Position numbers and translations under genes: made by a program. From positions 1 to 45,667 of the forward strand of contig JAJBVP010000189.1 of NCBI GenBank assembly GCA_020859755.1: a DNA stretch of 45,667 bases, given 5' to 3'. Positions 27,268 through 34,073 of this stretch are shown here, one piece after another. Source of the DNA: Bacteroidales bacterium (GTDB lineage Bacteria > Bacteroidota > Bacteroidia > Bacteroidales > Muribaculaceae). The notes below the pieces were generated by a model. That model saw only the letters and a list, made by a program, of their open reading frames with translations, did not search any database and was not told where the DNA came from. Position 1 is the first letter of the stretch. Every line of letters begins with the position of its first letter.

Positions 27268-27298
27268 TTTGATATGTAAATAAATTGTCGTAACTTTG
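27268..27298 (+). promoter_or_regulatory. Strong Bacteroidetes promoter for the ATPase cassette
   Basis: TTTG (27268-27271), a 19-bp spacer and TAACTTTG (27291-27298) match both consensus boxes. The spacer contains gtaaataaat. Nearly the same promoter and leader, including acagtaataaataa before the ATG, occurs at 32293-32324. Confidence 0.75.
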
Positions 27299-27332
27299 TG
27301 GTGTAAAACAAAAACAGTAATAAATAATAATC

Positions 27333-27527
27333 ATGGAACAAATCAAGATTACAAAATGCCTGTTCACTGCCTCTGTGGTGGCTCTGGCTCTGGGCTTCGG
27401 CCTGTGCCTGCTGGCTCTGTGCCGTGGGTGTGCTGAGGCTGCCGGGTTCGGCTTCGTCCTTATGGCTTCTTCACTCGCTTTTGCGGCTCTGGATTGCTTT
27501 TTTAACAAGTACGACGACGAAAAGTAA
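27333..27527 (+). CDS. Small membrane protein, first gene of the ATPase cassette
   Basis: 64 aa with two predicted membrane helices (about residues 10-30 and 38-58: LFTASVVALALGFGLCLLAL, then GFVLMASSLAFAALDCFF) joined by a short loop containing RGC, and a charged KYDDEK end. Expressed first from the consensus promoter, 46 bp before the ATPase gene. Possible roles include a holin-like or anchor protein for the cassette; nothing in the sequence decides. Confidence 0.65.
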   Translation: MEQIKITKCLFTASVVALALGFGLCLLALCRGCAEAAGFGFVLMASSLAFAALDCFFNKYDDEK

Positions 27528-27573
27528 CAATCAATCAATCAATCATAACAACACAACACTAAAATATAAAGAT

Positions 27574-29397
27574 ATGGCACATTTATTCACGACTCAACGC
27601 AATGCCGGCGGAGATAACAACTACGGCGGTTACAAGTCGGCGATTTCCGTCCGTGCTGACTTTGGCACAGTTGACGGTGTGGCCCTGAAACTGAAAAAGT
27701 CAATCGACGAAAACGAGGCTTGGGCGGCTAAGATCATGGTGTCGCTTGGCGAGTGCCTCCCCGGTGCTACTGGAACTATGGGCAATAAGACAGTTGAATG
27801 TCTCGCAATTGACCGTGAAAAGGGTACGGCTACTTTTGACGTTATCAAGGGGTTCAATGCTGACAAGCGCGCAAATTCACAATTCGTTATTTCGTGGGGC
27901 GGAAATATGTCGTTTGCTCCCTGCCCAGATGGTGACGCCGGCTTGGCTGCCGAAAATGCCGAAAATGCCCCCGAAAATGAAAACATGGAGGGCGAAAACA
28001 ATATAACCAACATTGAGAGTTATATTGATTTCCCCGGTGTCCGCGAGGCTTCGGAAAAACTGGAGGCGGCCAAAAGTGAGTTCCAGGTGTCACTTGAAAA
28101 ACAACAAAGCGCACAAAGCGAGTTCGACAAAGCTTATGAAGATTTCAAGGATGCCGAAAAGTCGGCTAATGAGGCCTGGGAAAACTACACCGAAAAAAAG
28201 GAGGCCCAAAAGAATGCACAAAGCGAGTTCGACAAAGATCCGGACAACTTCGAGAAGGAACTTGAAAACATGGAGGCCCAGGCCGACGCGTCTAAAGCTT
28301 TAGCCGCTGCAAAGCGTGCCGAAAAAGCTAAAAGCGAGGCCGATTTAAATCAATACAACAAAGCTAAAGAGTTGGACGGCGCTAATAATGAGCTCTCCCA
28401 GGCTTCGGAAAACATGGAGGCCGCCCAAAAAGAATTAGCCGAGGCCATCGAAAAAGCTAAGCAAAGCGAGGCCGAAAATTCGGAGGACGAAAACACCGAC
28501 GATGAAAACTCCGAAAACTCGCAAAGCGAGGACGGGGACGAAAACACCGGGGAAAACTCGGAAAATGAGGACGGCGAAAACACTCCCGAAAGTGAGGACG
28601 AAAACACCGGGGATGACGTGGAACACAAAGCTCTAAAGCATATAGTTGCATGTCTCAAAGCTGGCATCAATGTGATGCAGATTGGCCCGTCTGGTACTGG
28701 GAAAACAACTAACCTTATTAAAGCTGCCAAAAAGATTGGCGCTAAGTATTTCAGCCAGGGCACAACCTTTGACGTTTCGGAGATCAAAGGTTATAAGGAT
28801 GCCAACGGCCGTTATGTGCCATCTAATTTATACCTCGCCTTTGATGAGGCGCGCAAAAGTCCGTCCGCGCCTGTGCTTGTGGGCCTGGAGGAAATAGAGA
28901 GCTGGGATCCTCAAAGCTCGTTAGCCATGTGTGAGATGGTAGCAAACAAGCGTTACACTTTCCCGAACGGTGAAACAATCTATGCCCCTAACATTGTGTT
29001 CGGCGCGTGCGGAAACACAATCGGCCGCGGAGCCTCCGTAACTCACCGTGGCCGCCAGGAAATGGACGGCGCAATGATTAATAGATTTTTTGCCCTTGTG
29101 GTTGACTATGATCCGGCGATTGATTTGGCCAACTGCCGTGGCGACGTGGATTTGTGCGAACTGGGCCAAAAACTCCGCCAGGCTTGCCGTGAACGCAAAT
29201 TGCCCTACGAGTTCACCCCCCGCGACTTCGATCGCATTTCATCTCTTACTGCCTCCGGTATGCCTCGTGAAATTGCATTGCTGGGCACGTTCGGGACGTG
29301 GCAGAAACAACACTTAGATTCTCTGCTTATGCAAATCGGAGACTCTAACACATGGCTGGGGGCTGCCCAAAATGCTGCTAACATGTTGCTCGTATAA
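27574..29397 (+). CDS. MoxR/CobS-like AAA+ ATPase with a long charged insertion
   Basis: 607 aa from ATG 27574, preceded by the A-rich leader; the frame continues upstream without a start as good. Three parts are seen: a beta-rich N-terminal domain (1-130); a coiled-coil and very acidic low-complexity region (about 145-350, with a 22-bp DNA duplication encoding AQSEFDK twice and runs such as DENSENSQSEDGDENTGENS); and an AAA+ domain with Walker A GPSGTGKT at 371-378, Walker B-like VLVGLEEIES near 433-441, and a sensor region (FGACGNTIGRG, then MINRFFALVVDYDP). CobS/MoxR ATPases remodel a partner, often a VWA-type protein; the next gene is a plausible partner. The charged linker is unusual for this family. 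Confidence 0.8.
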   Translation: MAHLFTTQRNAGGDNNYGGYKSAISVRADFGTVDGVALKLKKSIDENEAWAAKIMVSLGECLPGATGTMGNKTVECLAIDREKGTATFDVIKGFNADKRANSQFVISWGGNMSFAPCPDGDAGLAAENAENAPENENMEGENNITNIESYIDFPGVREASEKLEAAKSEFQVSLEKQQSAQSEFDKAYEDFKDAEKSANEAWENYTEKKEAQKNAQSEFDKDPDNFEKELENMEAQADASKALAAAKRAEKAKSEADLNQYNKAKELDGANNELSQASENMEAAQKELAEAIEKAKQSEAENSEDENTDDENSENSQSEDGDENTGENSENEDGENTPESEDENTGDDVEHKALKHIVACLKAGINVMQIGPSGTGKTTNLIKAAKKIGAKYFSQGTTFDVSEIKGYKDANGRYVPSNLYLAFDEARKSPSAPVLVGLEEIESWDPQSSLAMCEMVANKRYTFPNGETIYAPNIVFGACGNTIGRGASVTHRGRQEMDGAMINRFFALVVDYDPAIDLANCRGDVDLCELGQKLRQACRERKLPYEFTPRDFDRISSLTASGMPREIALLGTFGTWQKQHLDSLLMQIGDSNTWLGAAQNAANMLLV

Positions 29398-29405
29398 CAC
29401 TAACT

Positions 29406-29429
29406 GCCCCGGGTGTTTCTGCCCGGGGC
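29406..29429 (+). terminator. Hairpin between ATPase and partner genes
   Basis: Perfect 8-bp stem gccccggg / cccggggc with an 8-nt loop, followed by an A-rich stretch and a start codon 15 bp later rather than a T-run. It could attenuate transcription or protect mRNA ends. Similar hairpins follow the next two genes. Confidence 0.5.
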
Positions 29430-29444
29430 TAAAATAAAAAAGCT

Positions 29445-30314
29445 ATGACAATACAATTTGACAAAACCAACGTAATACAACACTTTGAGAGCCTGGCCGA
29501 TTTCGGTGGTTATCTTGATGAGGGCAAAGTCCAACCTATATTCAAAGATAAGCAACACTCTAAAAAAATTGACTGGACCGGCTATTACCTAACTAAAAGC
29601 TGGGATGAGGCCCAAAACCTTTTGGCTTATGGCGATTATGACAATTACAACAAAGTAACTCAAGATTCGGGCTACATTGATCCTAATTGCCTCCCGGATG
29701 CTAATGTTACCGGATGGCAGCGGACAAAAACCTATTCAGGGGGCGCGCTTTCTGTGGGTGCTTACCTTGGGGGTTCGTGCAATTGCTTTTCCAACCGTCG
29801 CAAAATGACTACCCCCACGCGATTTGTAACAATCAACTTTTGTATTACCGACGTGTCGAGGCTCGACGCAAATCAGAAAGTTTCTGCCGGGGTAAAATTG
29901 CTCTCTGCCGTCCGCGTCCTGGAGCAAAATAAAATTAGGTGCCGTATAAATTTGGCACATGGTCTCACTCGTAAGGTGTACGGTTCATCAAACCTGCATC
30001 AATTTATCGGTTTCACCGTAAATGTAAAATCGGAGGATGCCCCCCTTGATGAAATAATGTTAACTTACCCCCTTTGTAACGCGTCGATGGAACGGCGACA
30101 GTGCGACAGATGGATTGAAATAACCCCGGGTGTTTGCCGTGTAAAAAAGGATCATCCCCTTTATGGCTATCTCAATAGCCTTGCATGGCTGCAAACTAAA
30201 TTTGAGGGTTGCAATAGCGCAATTGCCGGGGTGTGGTTCAACACAAAAAAACTCAATGATGATTCATTAACCGTTCCTGAGCTTGCCAAACTAATTGCAG
30301 CCGAGGCAAAATAA
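29445..30314 (+). CDS. Probable partner of the AAA+ ATPase (DUF7192-like / CobT-like)
   Basis: 289 aa. It begins with a helix and WTGYYLTKSWDEAQNLLAYG, has a strongly conserved-looking YSGGALSVGAYLGGSCNCF core, then TPTRFVTINFCITDVSRLD and a long alpha/beta region (VKLLSAVRVLEQNKIRCRINL) that recalls the VWA-like fold, and ends in a helix. I recall a phage family (DUF7192-type) with the G-x-x-x-G-A-Y-L-x-G-x-P/S pattern, but could not verify it. Its place straight after a MoxR/CobS-like ATPase fits an ATPase-plus-VWA pair. The biological process is unknown. Confidence 0.55.
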   Translation: MTIQFDKTNVIQHFESLADFGGYLDEGKVQPIFKDKQHSKKIDWTGYYLTKSWDEAQNLLAYGDYDNYNKVTQDSGYIDPNCLPDANVTGWQRTKTYSGGALSVGAYLGGSCNCFSNRRKMTTPTRFVTINFCITDVSRLDANQKVSAGVKLLSAVRVLEQNKIRCRINLAHGLTRKVYGSSNLHQFIGFTVNVKSEDAPLDEIMLTYPLCNASMERRQCDRWIEITPGVCRVKKDHPLYGYLNSLAWLQTKFEGCNSAIAGVWFNTKKLNDDSLTVPELAKLIAAEAK

Positions 30315-30318
30315 CTCA

Positions 30319-30345
30319 ATTGTGGGGTGTTTTTCACCCCACAAT
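30319..30345 (+). terminator. Terminator-like hairpin after the partner gene
   Basis: An 11-bp perfect stem (attgtggggtg / caccccacaat) with a T5 loop, 5 bp after the stop codon. No T-run follows, so it may be an mRNA 3' stabiliser or an inter-gene processing element. Confidence 0.5.
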
Positions 30346-30387
30346 AACCCCACAATACCGAAACAATAAAGCTAAAAAGAAATAGAT

Positions 30388-30678
30388 ATGAAAGCAATAA
30401 CCAACCAAAAACGCGTCGTAATTCGACACGAAAAGGAGCTAAAGCGCCGTCGTGCCATGCGTGCACATTTTAGCCGCCTATATTTGGCCGGTGAACTGAC
30501 AAAGAATGAATATAATTCTGAGTTGGCTATTCGAGATTTCACCTACAATTCGCTGATAGGTGACTATACATGGGAATTGAAAAATTATCAACTAATGCAA
30601 GTTGTTGGCCTCAACAATATGGATTGGGGTGTAATGTTATATAGACTTAGCATTGTGCTAACATTAGCCATGAAATAA
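30388..30678 (+). CDS. Small basic protein, unknown, end of the ATPase cassette
   Basis: 96 aa. The first half is very basic (RHEKELKRRRAMRAHFSRL), followed by LAGELTKNEYNSELAI and a hydrophobic C-terminal end (WGVMLYRLSIVLTLAMK) that could be a membrane-associated helix. Preceded by the A-rich leader used by the other cassette genes. Function not recognised; a nucleic-acid-binding role is conceivable from charge. Confidence 0.55.
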   Translation: MKAITNQKRVVIRHEKELKRRRAMRAHFSRLYLAGELTKNEYNSELAIRDFTYNSLIGDYTWELKNYQLMQVVGLNNMDWGVMLYRLSIVLTLAMK

Positions 30679-30689
30679 TTGTGCCTCGT

Positions 30690-30725
30690 GCCGGGGCGTT
30701 TGCCCATCTGGTATTACTCCCCGGC
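30690..30725 (+). terminator. Hairpin after the cassette's last gene
   Basis: Stem gccgggg (30690-30696) / ccccggc (30719-30725), a 22-nt loop, then TTTACTCC. Third hairpin of the same kind in this cassette, each starting within 12 bp of a stop codon. Confidence 0.45.
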
Positions 30726-31180
30726 TTTACTCCTCACCCCTGAAATTTCATAAACCTAATAAGAATTAAAGGTAAATATAATTTGGATCTATCAATTACT
30801 AACTATCAAAAATCTAACTATCCCAAAAACGTGCTTTAAATTGCACTGTACTGCATTTTAGCACATAGATAGTAAGTTATTCAACTTAGCCGTAAAAATC
30901 GATTAGACGTTAAATAAAACACTAAATTTAAGGTATGATAAATTTAACCTGCATATCAAATCAAAGATACATGCATTATACATGTGCCGTGCCTCCGTGC
31001 GGTCGGTGTGGTCGTGGATGGTGTGCCGTGCCTCTTCGTGGTGTGTCTTCATTTACTTATGCCCCTGTACCCCACATAACATTTTATCCCGGCGGTATCA
31101 TGAGGCCCGACGCAATAGCTACCATGCCGACCGACCGACGCGCCGCCGCAAATCTCGACCGAACTCACGCGCGAGCGTTG

Positions 31181-31263
31181 CCGAACTAATTTGAACTGTA
31201 AAAACCGAACTATAATTTGAACTGATAAAACCGAACTATAAAACGAACCATCTAAAACGAACT
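31181..31263. repeat. Iteron-like array of GAACT words just upstream of gene 31272
   Basis: GAACT (once GAACC) occurs at 31183, 31193, 31207, 31219, 31233, 31245 and 31259, spaced 10-14 bp. At larger scale three tandem units of 24, 26 and 27 bp begin ccgaacta (31181, 31205, 31231), each ending in an A-run, and a fourth partial unit follows. The array stops 8 bp before the ATG at 31272. Could be an operator, an origin iteron, or a leader element. Confidence 0.7.
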
Positions 31264-31271
31264 GAAAATTT

Positions 31272-31613
31272 ATGAAACTGTTTGCTCACTTTGTCACCTT
31301 TGACGCGAATCTGAAAGCGCTGGGCTGCGACATGCTCACAGCGACAGCGGACGAGCTTGAACTTGGACACATCGCGCTAAACCACATCATTGCGGACAAA
31401 TATCTGACTGACGAAGAAGCGCGCTACTGCGCCGTATTGATTGAAAACGAGGATGGCGAAACCGTCGCCGCGTCCGAACTGACAAAAAGCGGCGACAAAT
31501 GGAACGTCGCCTACGCCGACCGCATAAGCATCGGAAACATCGCCTACATGGTAAATTCAGGCATGAACGAAATAAATCATATAACCGTCAACACCTACAA
31601 TCCCGAATTTTAA
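31272..31613 (+). CDS. Small early protein, unknown
   Basis: 113 aa, mixed alpha/beta (MKLFAHFVTFDANLKALGCD at the start, DKYLTDEEARYCAVLIEN in the middle). It directly follows the GAACT array, so it may be the gene controlled by it. No recognised domain. The acidic, helical middle could form a small soluble protein. Ends 22 bp before the next gene. Confidence 0.65.
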   Translation: MKLFAHFVTFDANLKALGCDMLTATADELELGHIALNHIIADKYLTDEEARYCAVLIENEDGETVAASELTKSGDKWNVAYADRISIGNIAYMVNSGMNEINHITVNTYNPEF

Positions 31614-31635
31614 CAACATCCAAAAACTTACAGCT

Positions 31636-32064
31636 ATGAAGAAGAATATTGAAACATCAATCGACCACAGCCAGGAGCGCGAGTACGCGCTTGGCGTAGC
31701 TCAAACAATCATGGGCCAAATCGCCGCAGGAATCGGAAAAAGCGCGCTCTGGAGCTGGGGAATAGTCGCCGGCGGCGCGACTTTCATCAACGGCAAGGAC
31801 GGGGAAGACATACCCGCGCTGGCGCTTGGCGTGGATGCCCGCCTGTTTTCAGGCATCGTCACCGTGGCGCTGAACTGGAGCGACGCCTACGAGGTGTGGC
31901 TGCAAAAGAGCGGAGAAAAGACCGCCGAGCTCATTGGCGAAGAAATCTACTGCGACCAGATTGGCGAGTTCATAGACCGCAAAATCGAATCTGGCGACAA
32001 CTGGGAAGAGTACGAGAAATTTTGCCGAGGCGAAAAAGCGAAGATGGCGGAGTTTCTGAATTAA
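31636..32064 (+). CDS. Unknown early protein
   Basis: 142 aa. An N-terminal charged helix, a small-residue-rich, moderately hydrophobic segment (GIGKSALWSWGIVAGGATFI), then helices rich in E and K (VWLQKSGEKTAELIGEEIYC, EYEKFCRGEKAKMAEFLN). No family recognised. Its end is unusual: the stop codon is followed by an array of TWTCGCC heptamers forming an LSP-repeat frame in the -1 register (32065-32207), so a frameshifted, longer product was considered but no slip site was found. Confidence 0.65.
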   Translation: MKKNIETSIDHSQEREYALGVAQTIMGQIAAGIGKSALWSWGIVAGGATFINGKDGEDIPALALGVDARLFSGIVTVALNWSDAYEVWLQKSGEKTAELIGEEIYCDQIGEFIDRKIESGDNWEEYEKFCRGEKAKMAEFLN

Positions 32065-32207
32065 CCGTCCTATCGCCGCAGGCGGTTTTATCGCCTGTCG
32101 ATATTCTATCGCCTGCGGCTCTTTCGCCTGTCCTATCGCCGAGGCAGCTTTTAGCCGTCCTATCGCGAATCTGGCTTTTAACTGTCCTTTCGCCGTATCA
32201 GGTTTAA
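32065..32207 (+). repeat. TWTCGCC heptamer array with an in-frame Leu-Ser-Pro repeat
   Basis: The heptamer TATCGCC or TTTCGCC lies at 32071, 32089, 32107, 32122, 32134 and 32188 (with a TATCGCG at 32161). The intervals are 18, 18, 15, 12, 27 and 27, all multiples of three. In the frame ending at the TAA at 32205-32207 it reads LSP repeated (VLSPQAVLSP, ILSPAALSPVLSP, VLSPYQV) with no stop across the array. The longer words ttaaccgtcctatcgcc, ttagccgtcctatcgcg and ttaactgtcctttcgcc recur at 32061, 32151 and 32178. Confidence 0.7.
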
Positions 32208-32292
32208 GAATCTTAGAATTATATCCATATAATATTTCAAATGTTAAAAATCATAATTTGATTAAAAAATTAACAACTATTAGCATAAAATA

Positions 32293-32324
32293 TTTGTTAG
32301 GTAAATAAATAGTGAGTAATTTTG
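32293..32324 (+). promoter_or_regulatory. Consensus promoter for the early operon
   Basis: TTTG (32293-32296), 20-bp spacer, TAATTTTG (32317-32324), then a leader ending acagtaataaataa before the ATG at 32373. The region from the -33 box to the start codon is strongly similar to 27268-27333. A spacer word aggtaaataaat is shared. It should drive the genes from 32373 rightward. Confidence 0.75.
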
Positions 32325-32372
32325 CATCGTAGAATTTAGACAACTACCAAACAGTAATAAATAACAAGAATC

Positions 32373-32747
32373 ATGGACACGAATCAGATTGTAAAAGAGC
32401 TTCAAGAAAAACTCTTGAAAGAAAACAAGATCCTTGTCGCCTACAAGTCAATCAAGCGCAAAGGCGAGAAAACTTTCATCTATGAAGTCTTTATCGCTAC
32501 CGAAGTTTACCGCGATGAGAATTACGCCGACTACGACATTTCATTTGACGACGCTATCGCCTACGGCAAATCAAAATCGGGACACGAATTTAGAGCCGTA
32601 TCGCCATCATCGTTTTACTGCGCCTACTGCGGCCGCACTCCTTTCGCCAGCAAGAATATCGCCCTGCTGCAACAGAATATGAAATGGAACGGCAAGCGAG
32701 TAAAGCAATATTACAAATATCCTGAACTCTACATTGAAGAAGTCTAA
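32373..32747 (+). CDS. Unknown early protein
   Basis: 124 aa. Lysine-rich N-terminal helix (KELQEKLLKENKILVAYKSI), a beta segment (KTFIYEVFIATEVYRD), and a CAYCGRTPF motif near residue 87-95 that could hold one half of a metal site; no second cysteine pair is present. First gene after the consensus promoter and preceded by the shared leader. Function not recognised. Confidence 0.65.
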   Translation: MDTNQIVKELQEKLLKENKILVAYKSIKRKGEKTFIYEVFIATEVYRDENYADYDISFDDAIAYGKSKSGHEFRAVSPSSFYCAYCGRTPFASKNIALLQQNMKWNGKRVKQYYKYPELYIEEV

Positions 32748-32768
32748 CAACTAAAAAACTCTAAAGAT

Positions 32769-33014
32769 ATGACACTCTATCAGCTCAACCCCTATCAGCT
32801 CACAGACCTTAAGCAGCATTATCTTTGCTGCGTCAAAGAAGATGGATATTACAGACCGTCTTGGAGCGAACTCGCAAACGCCGACGCGCTTGTATCGCTT
32901 GAAGAACTCGAATCAATCTACTCTGACACCGACTTTTCGCCCGAGGACTTCGGACTTGACTGCACACAGCTTATATCGCTGCTCGCCGAAACAGAAGAAT
33001 CAACCAACAAATAA
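32769..33014 (+). CDS. Small acidic protein, unknown
   Basis: 81 aa, aromatic start (LYQLNPYQLTDLKQHYLCCV) and an acidic second half (LEELESIYSDTDFSPEDFGL). Preceded by the recurrent leader AACTCTAAAGATATG. Stop is directly followed by the next gene's ATG (no gap), so translation is probably coupled. Confidence 0.6.
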   Translation: MTLYQLNPYQLTDLKQHYLCCVKEDGYYRPSWSELANADALVSLEELESIYSDTDFSPEDFGLDCTQLISLLAETEESTNK

Positions 33015-33305
33015 ATGCTTACTACCATGATTTGTGCCGCAACTGTAATCAAGAACGTATCGCGACTGCGCGAATCGGATGCCGTATGGGACGGCATCGC
33101 CGCAGGGAAAATGGAAAACTTGGACTCCGCTTTCGCCTACTACGAAAAGATGGACGCAAAGCGACTGACCAACCCCAAGCCGCTTGTGGTGAACGGATGG
33201 CTAAAGAGCATTGAAAAGCTCTTCGACGCAGCAAAGGACGCTGACGAGTACCTGACCGCCCACAGCCCCTACTATCGCAAAATCAAGGAATCAAACAACA
33301 ACTAA
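33015..33305 (+). CDS. Small protein, unknown
   Basis: 96 aa, mostly helical with regular positive/negative alternation (FAYYEKMDAKRLTNPKP, WLKSIEKLFDAAKDADEYL). The second ATG at 33027 is an alternative start. It begins at the base after the previous stop. No recognised domain. Confidence 0.6.
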   Translation: MLTTMICAATVIKNVSRLRESDAVWDGIAAGKMENLDSAFAYYEKMDAKRLTNPKPLVVNGWLKSIEKLFDAAKDADEYLTAHSPYYRKIKESNNN

Positions 33306-33316
33306 AACTCACGACT

Positions 33317-33532
33317 ATGACTATTCTTGAACAGGACACAATGCACGCCGTAAAAGCCGCGGCCCGCGCTATCGCCAGCAAGGAAATCAATTGGGAGCAG
33401 CGCAGATACGAGATAGTGAAAGACGCTTACTGCGCCTGCATCGTCAAAGGAAAGGTTATATCGCTTGAATCTATAATCCGAGATGCCGACATCATTATCG
33501 CCGAGTTAAAGAAGAATGACAGTAACAAATAA
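33317..33532 (+). CDS. Small protein, unknown
   Basis: 71 aa, mainly helical (TMHAVKAAARAIASKEINWE, then IIRDADIIIAELKKNDSNK). Spaced 11 bp from neighbours on both sides. No motif recognised. Confidence 0.55.
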   Translation: MTILEQDTMHAVKAAARAIASKEINWEQRRYEIVKDAYCACIVKGKVISLESIIRDADIIIAELKKNDSNK

Positions 33533-33543
33533 AACCTGAGATT

Positions 33544-33888
33544 ATGGAACTGAAACAATACGTACCCAAGAGCCAGCAGGAGCGCGAGTTTATCGCCAAT
33601 GTGGAAAAGACCGCAAAGGAAATGAACTGGACTATACGCTCTTTCGCCGACGTTGAAGAAGATGACTTCCGCCACCCTGACATCGCTTTCGCCATCGTTG
33701 AAATGCCCTACGGATTCAGCGTAGTACACATCTACCGCGACTTCCCCCAAGAATCTGGCTACATTGCCCAGTGCGCCGCTTTCCATCCTTTCGAGCTGCA
33801 TAAGACCTACGCCGCAGCCTTGCGCGAGTTCAAGCAAAAGCGCTACGGCAAAGACGTTGAACAAAGATACAACTCTTTCGCCCTATGA
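33544..33888 (+). CDS. Small protein, unknown
   Basis: 114 aa. A helix (QQEREFIANVEKTAKEMNWT), then beta strands (FAIVEMPYGFSVVHIYRDFP) and a final helix rich in lysine. Its stop overlaps the next ATG (ATGA), so it is coupled to the membrane protein that follows. No family recognised. Confidence 0.6.
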   Translation: MELKQYVPKSQQEREFIANVEKTAKEMNWTIRSFADVEEDDFRHPDIAFAIVEMPYGFSVVHIYRDFPQESGYIAQCAAFHPFELHKTYAAALREFKQKRYGKDVEQRYNSFAL

Positions 33889-34073
33889 CTTTCGCTATCC
33901 TCATCTGGGCTTTGCTGATAATATTCATGGCATGCAACATGTTAGCGGGCCCGTGGCTGTTCTTCGTGGTAATCTTCGCAATAATCCCCCTAACGGCTCT
34001 TTTCGCCATGTGGATTGAAGACAGGCTGCAAAAACTCCAAGACAAAATTAACTCTAAATTCCATCTGAAATGA
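33885..34073 (+). CDS. Small two-helix membrane protein
   Basis: 62 aa: two predicted membrane helices ([19 protein letters not shown] and [20 protein letters not shown]) and a charged C-terminal tail ([18 protein letters not shown]). The start overlaps the previous stop and the end overlaps the next gene's ATG by four bases. It is holin-sized, but no endolysin gene neighbours it and the operon is early, so a lysis role is not favoured. Confidence 0.6.
   Translation: MTFAILIWALLIIFMACNMLAGPWLFFVVIFAIIPLTALFAMWIEDRLQKLQDKINSKFHLK

Larger units (their letters stand above)
26890..27332. other. Intergenic region with divergent promoters and a repeated leader word
   Basis: About 440 bp without a gene. 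The left part holds aggggttaaag at 26919-26929 and again at 27084-27094, each followed by TCCCGGTGT, and a third weaker copy near 27047; these may be leader or protein-binding sequences. A minus-strand -7 box is at 26975-26982 and a plus-strand promoter at 27268-27298. A T-run at 26988-26995 and AT-rich palindromic words (around 27025-27045) lie between. Confidence 0.45.
30679..31271. other. Non-coding segment between the ATPase cassette and the early operon
   Basis: About 590 bp without a convincing gene. A possible 84-codon frame at 30935-31189 is arginine/cysteine-rich with poor codon sense and is not called. It has a 15-mer tagatagtaagttat at 30866-30880 (one mismatch from 25958-25972), a GC-rich patch near 31110-31170, and then the iteron-like array. 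No consensus promoter with both boxes was found before the gene at 31272. Confidence 0.45.

Noticed and set aside
30935..31189. 84-codon frame in the spacer before the early operon
   Set aside because: Arginine- and cysteine-rich with poor coding character, no leader, and overlapping the repeat region; probably chance.
25382..31271. CRISPR array among the short repeats
   Set aside because: Repeats are short (9-27 bp), tandem without unique equal-length spacers, and no cas genes are present.
33885..34073. Small two-helix membrane protein as holin
   Set aside because: No endolysin gene is nearby, it is embedded in an early operon, and it is coupled to a DNA-binding-type gene; kept as membrane protein of unknown role.
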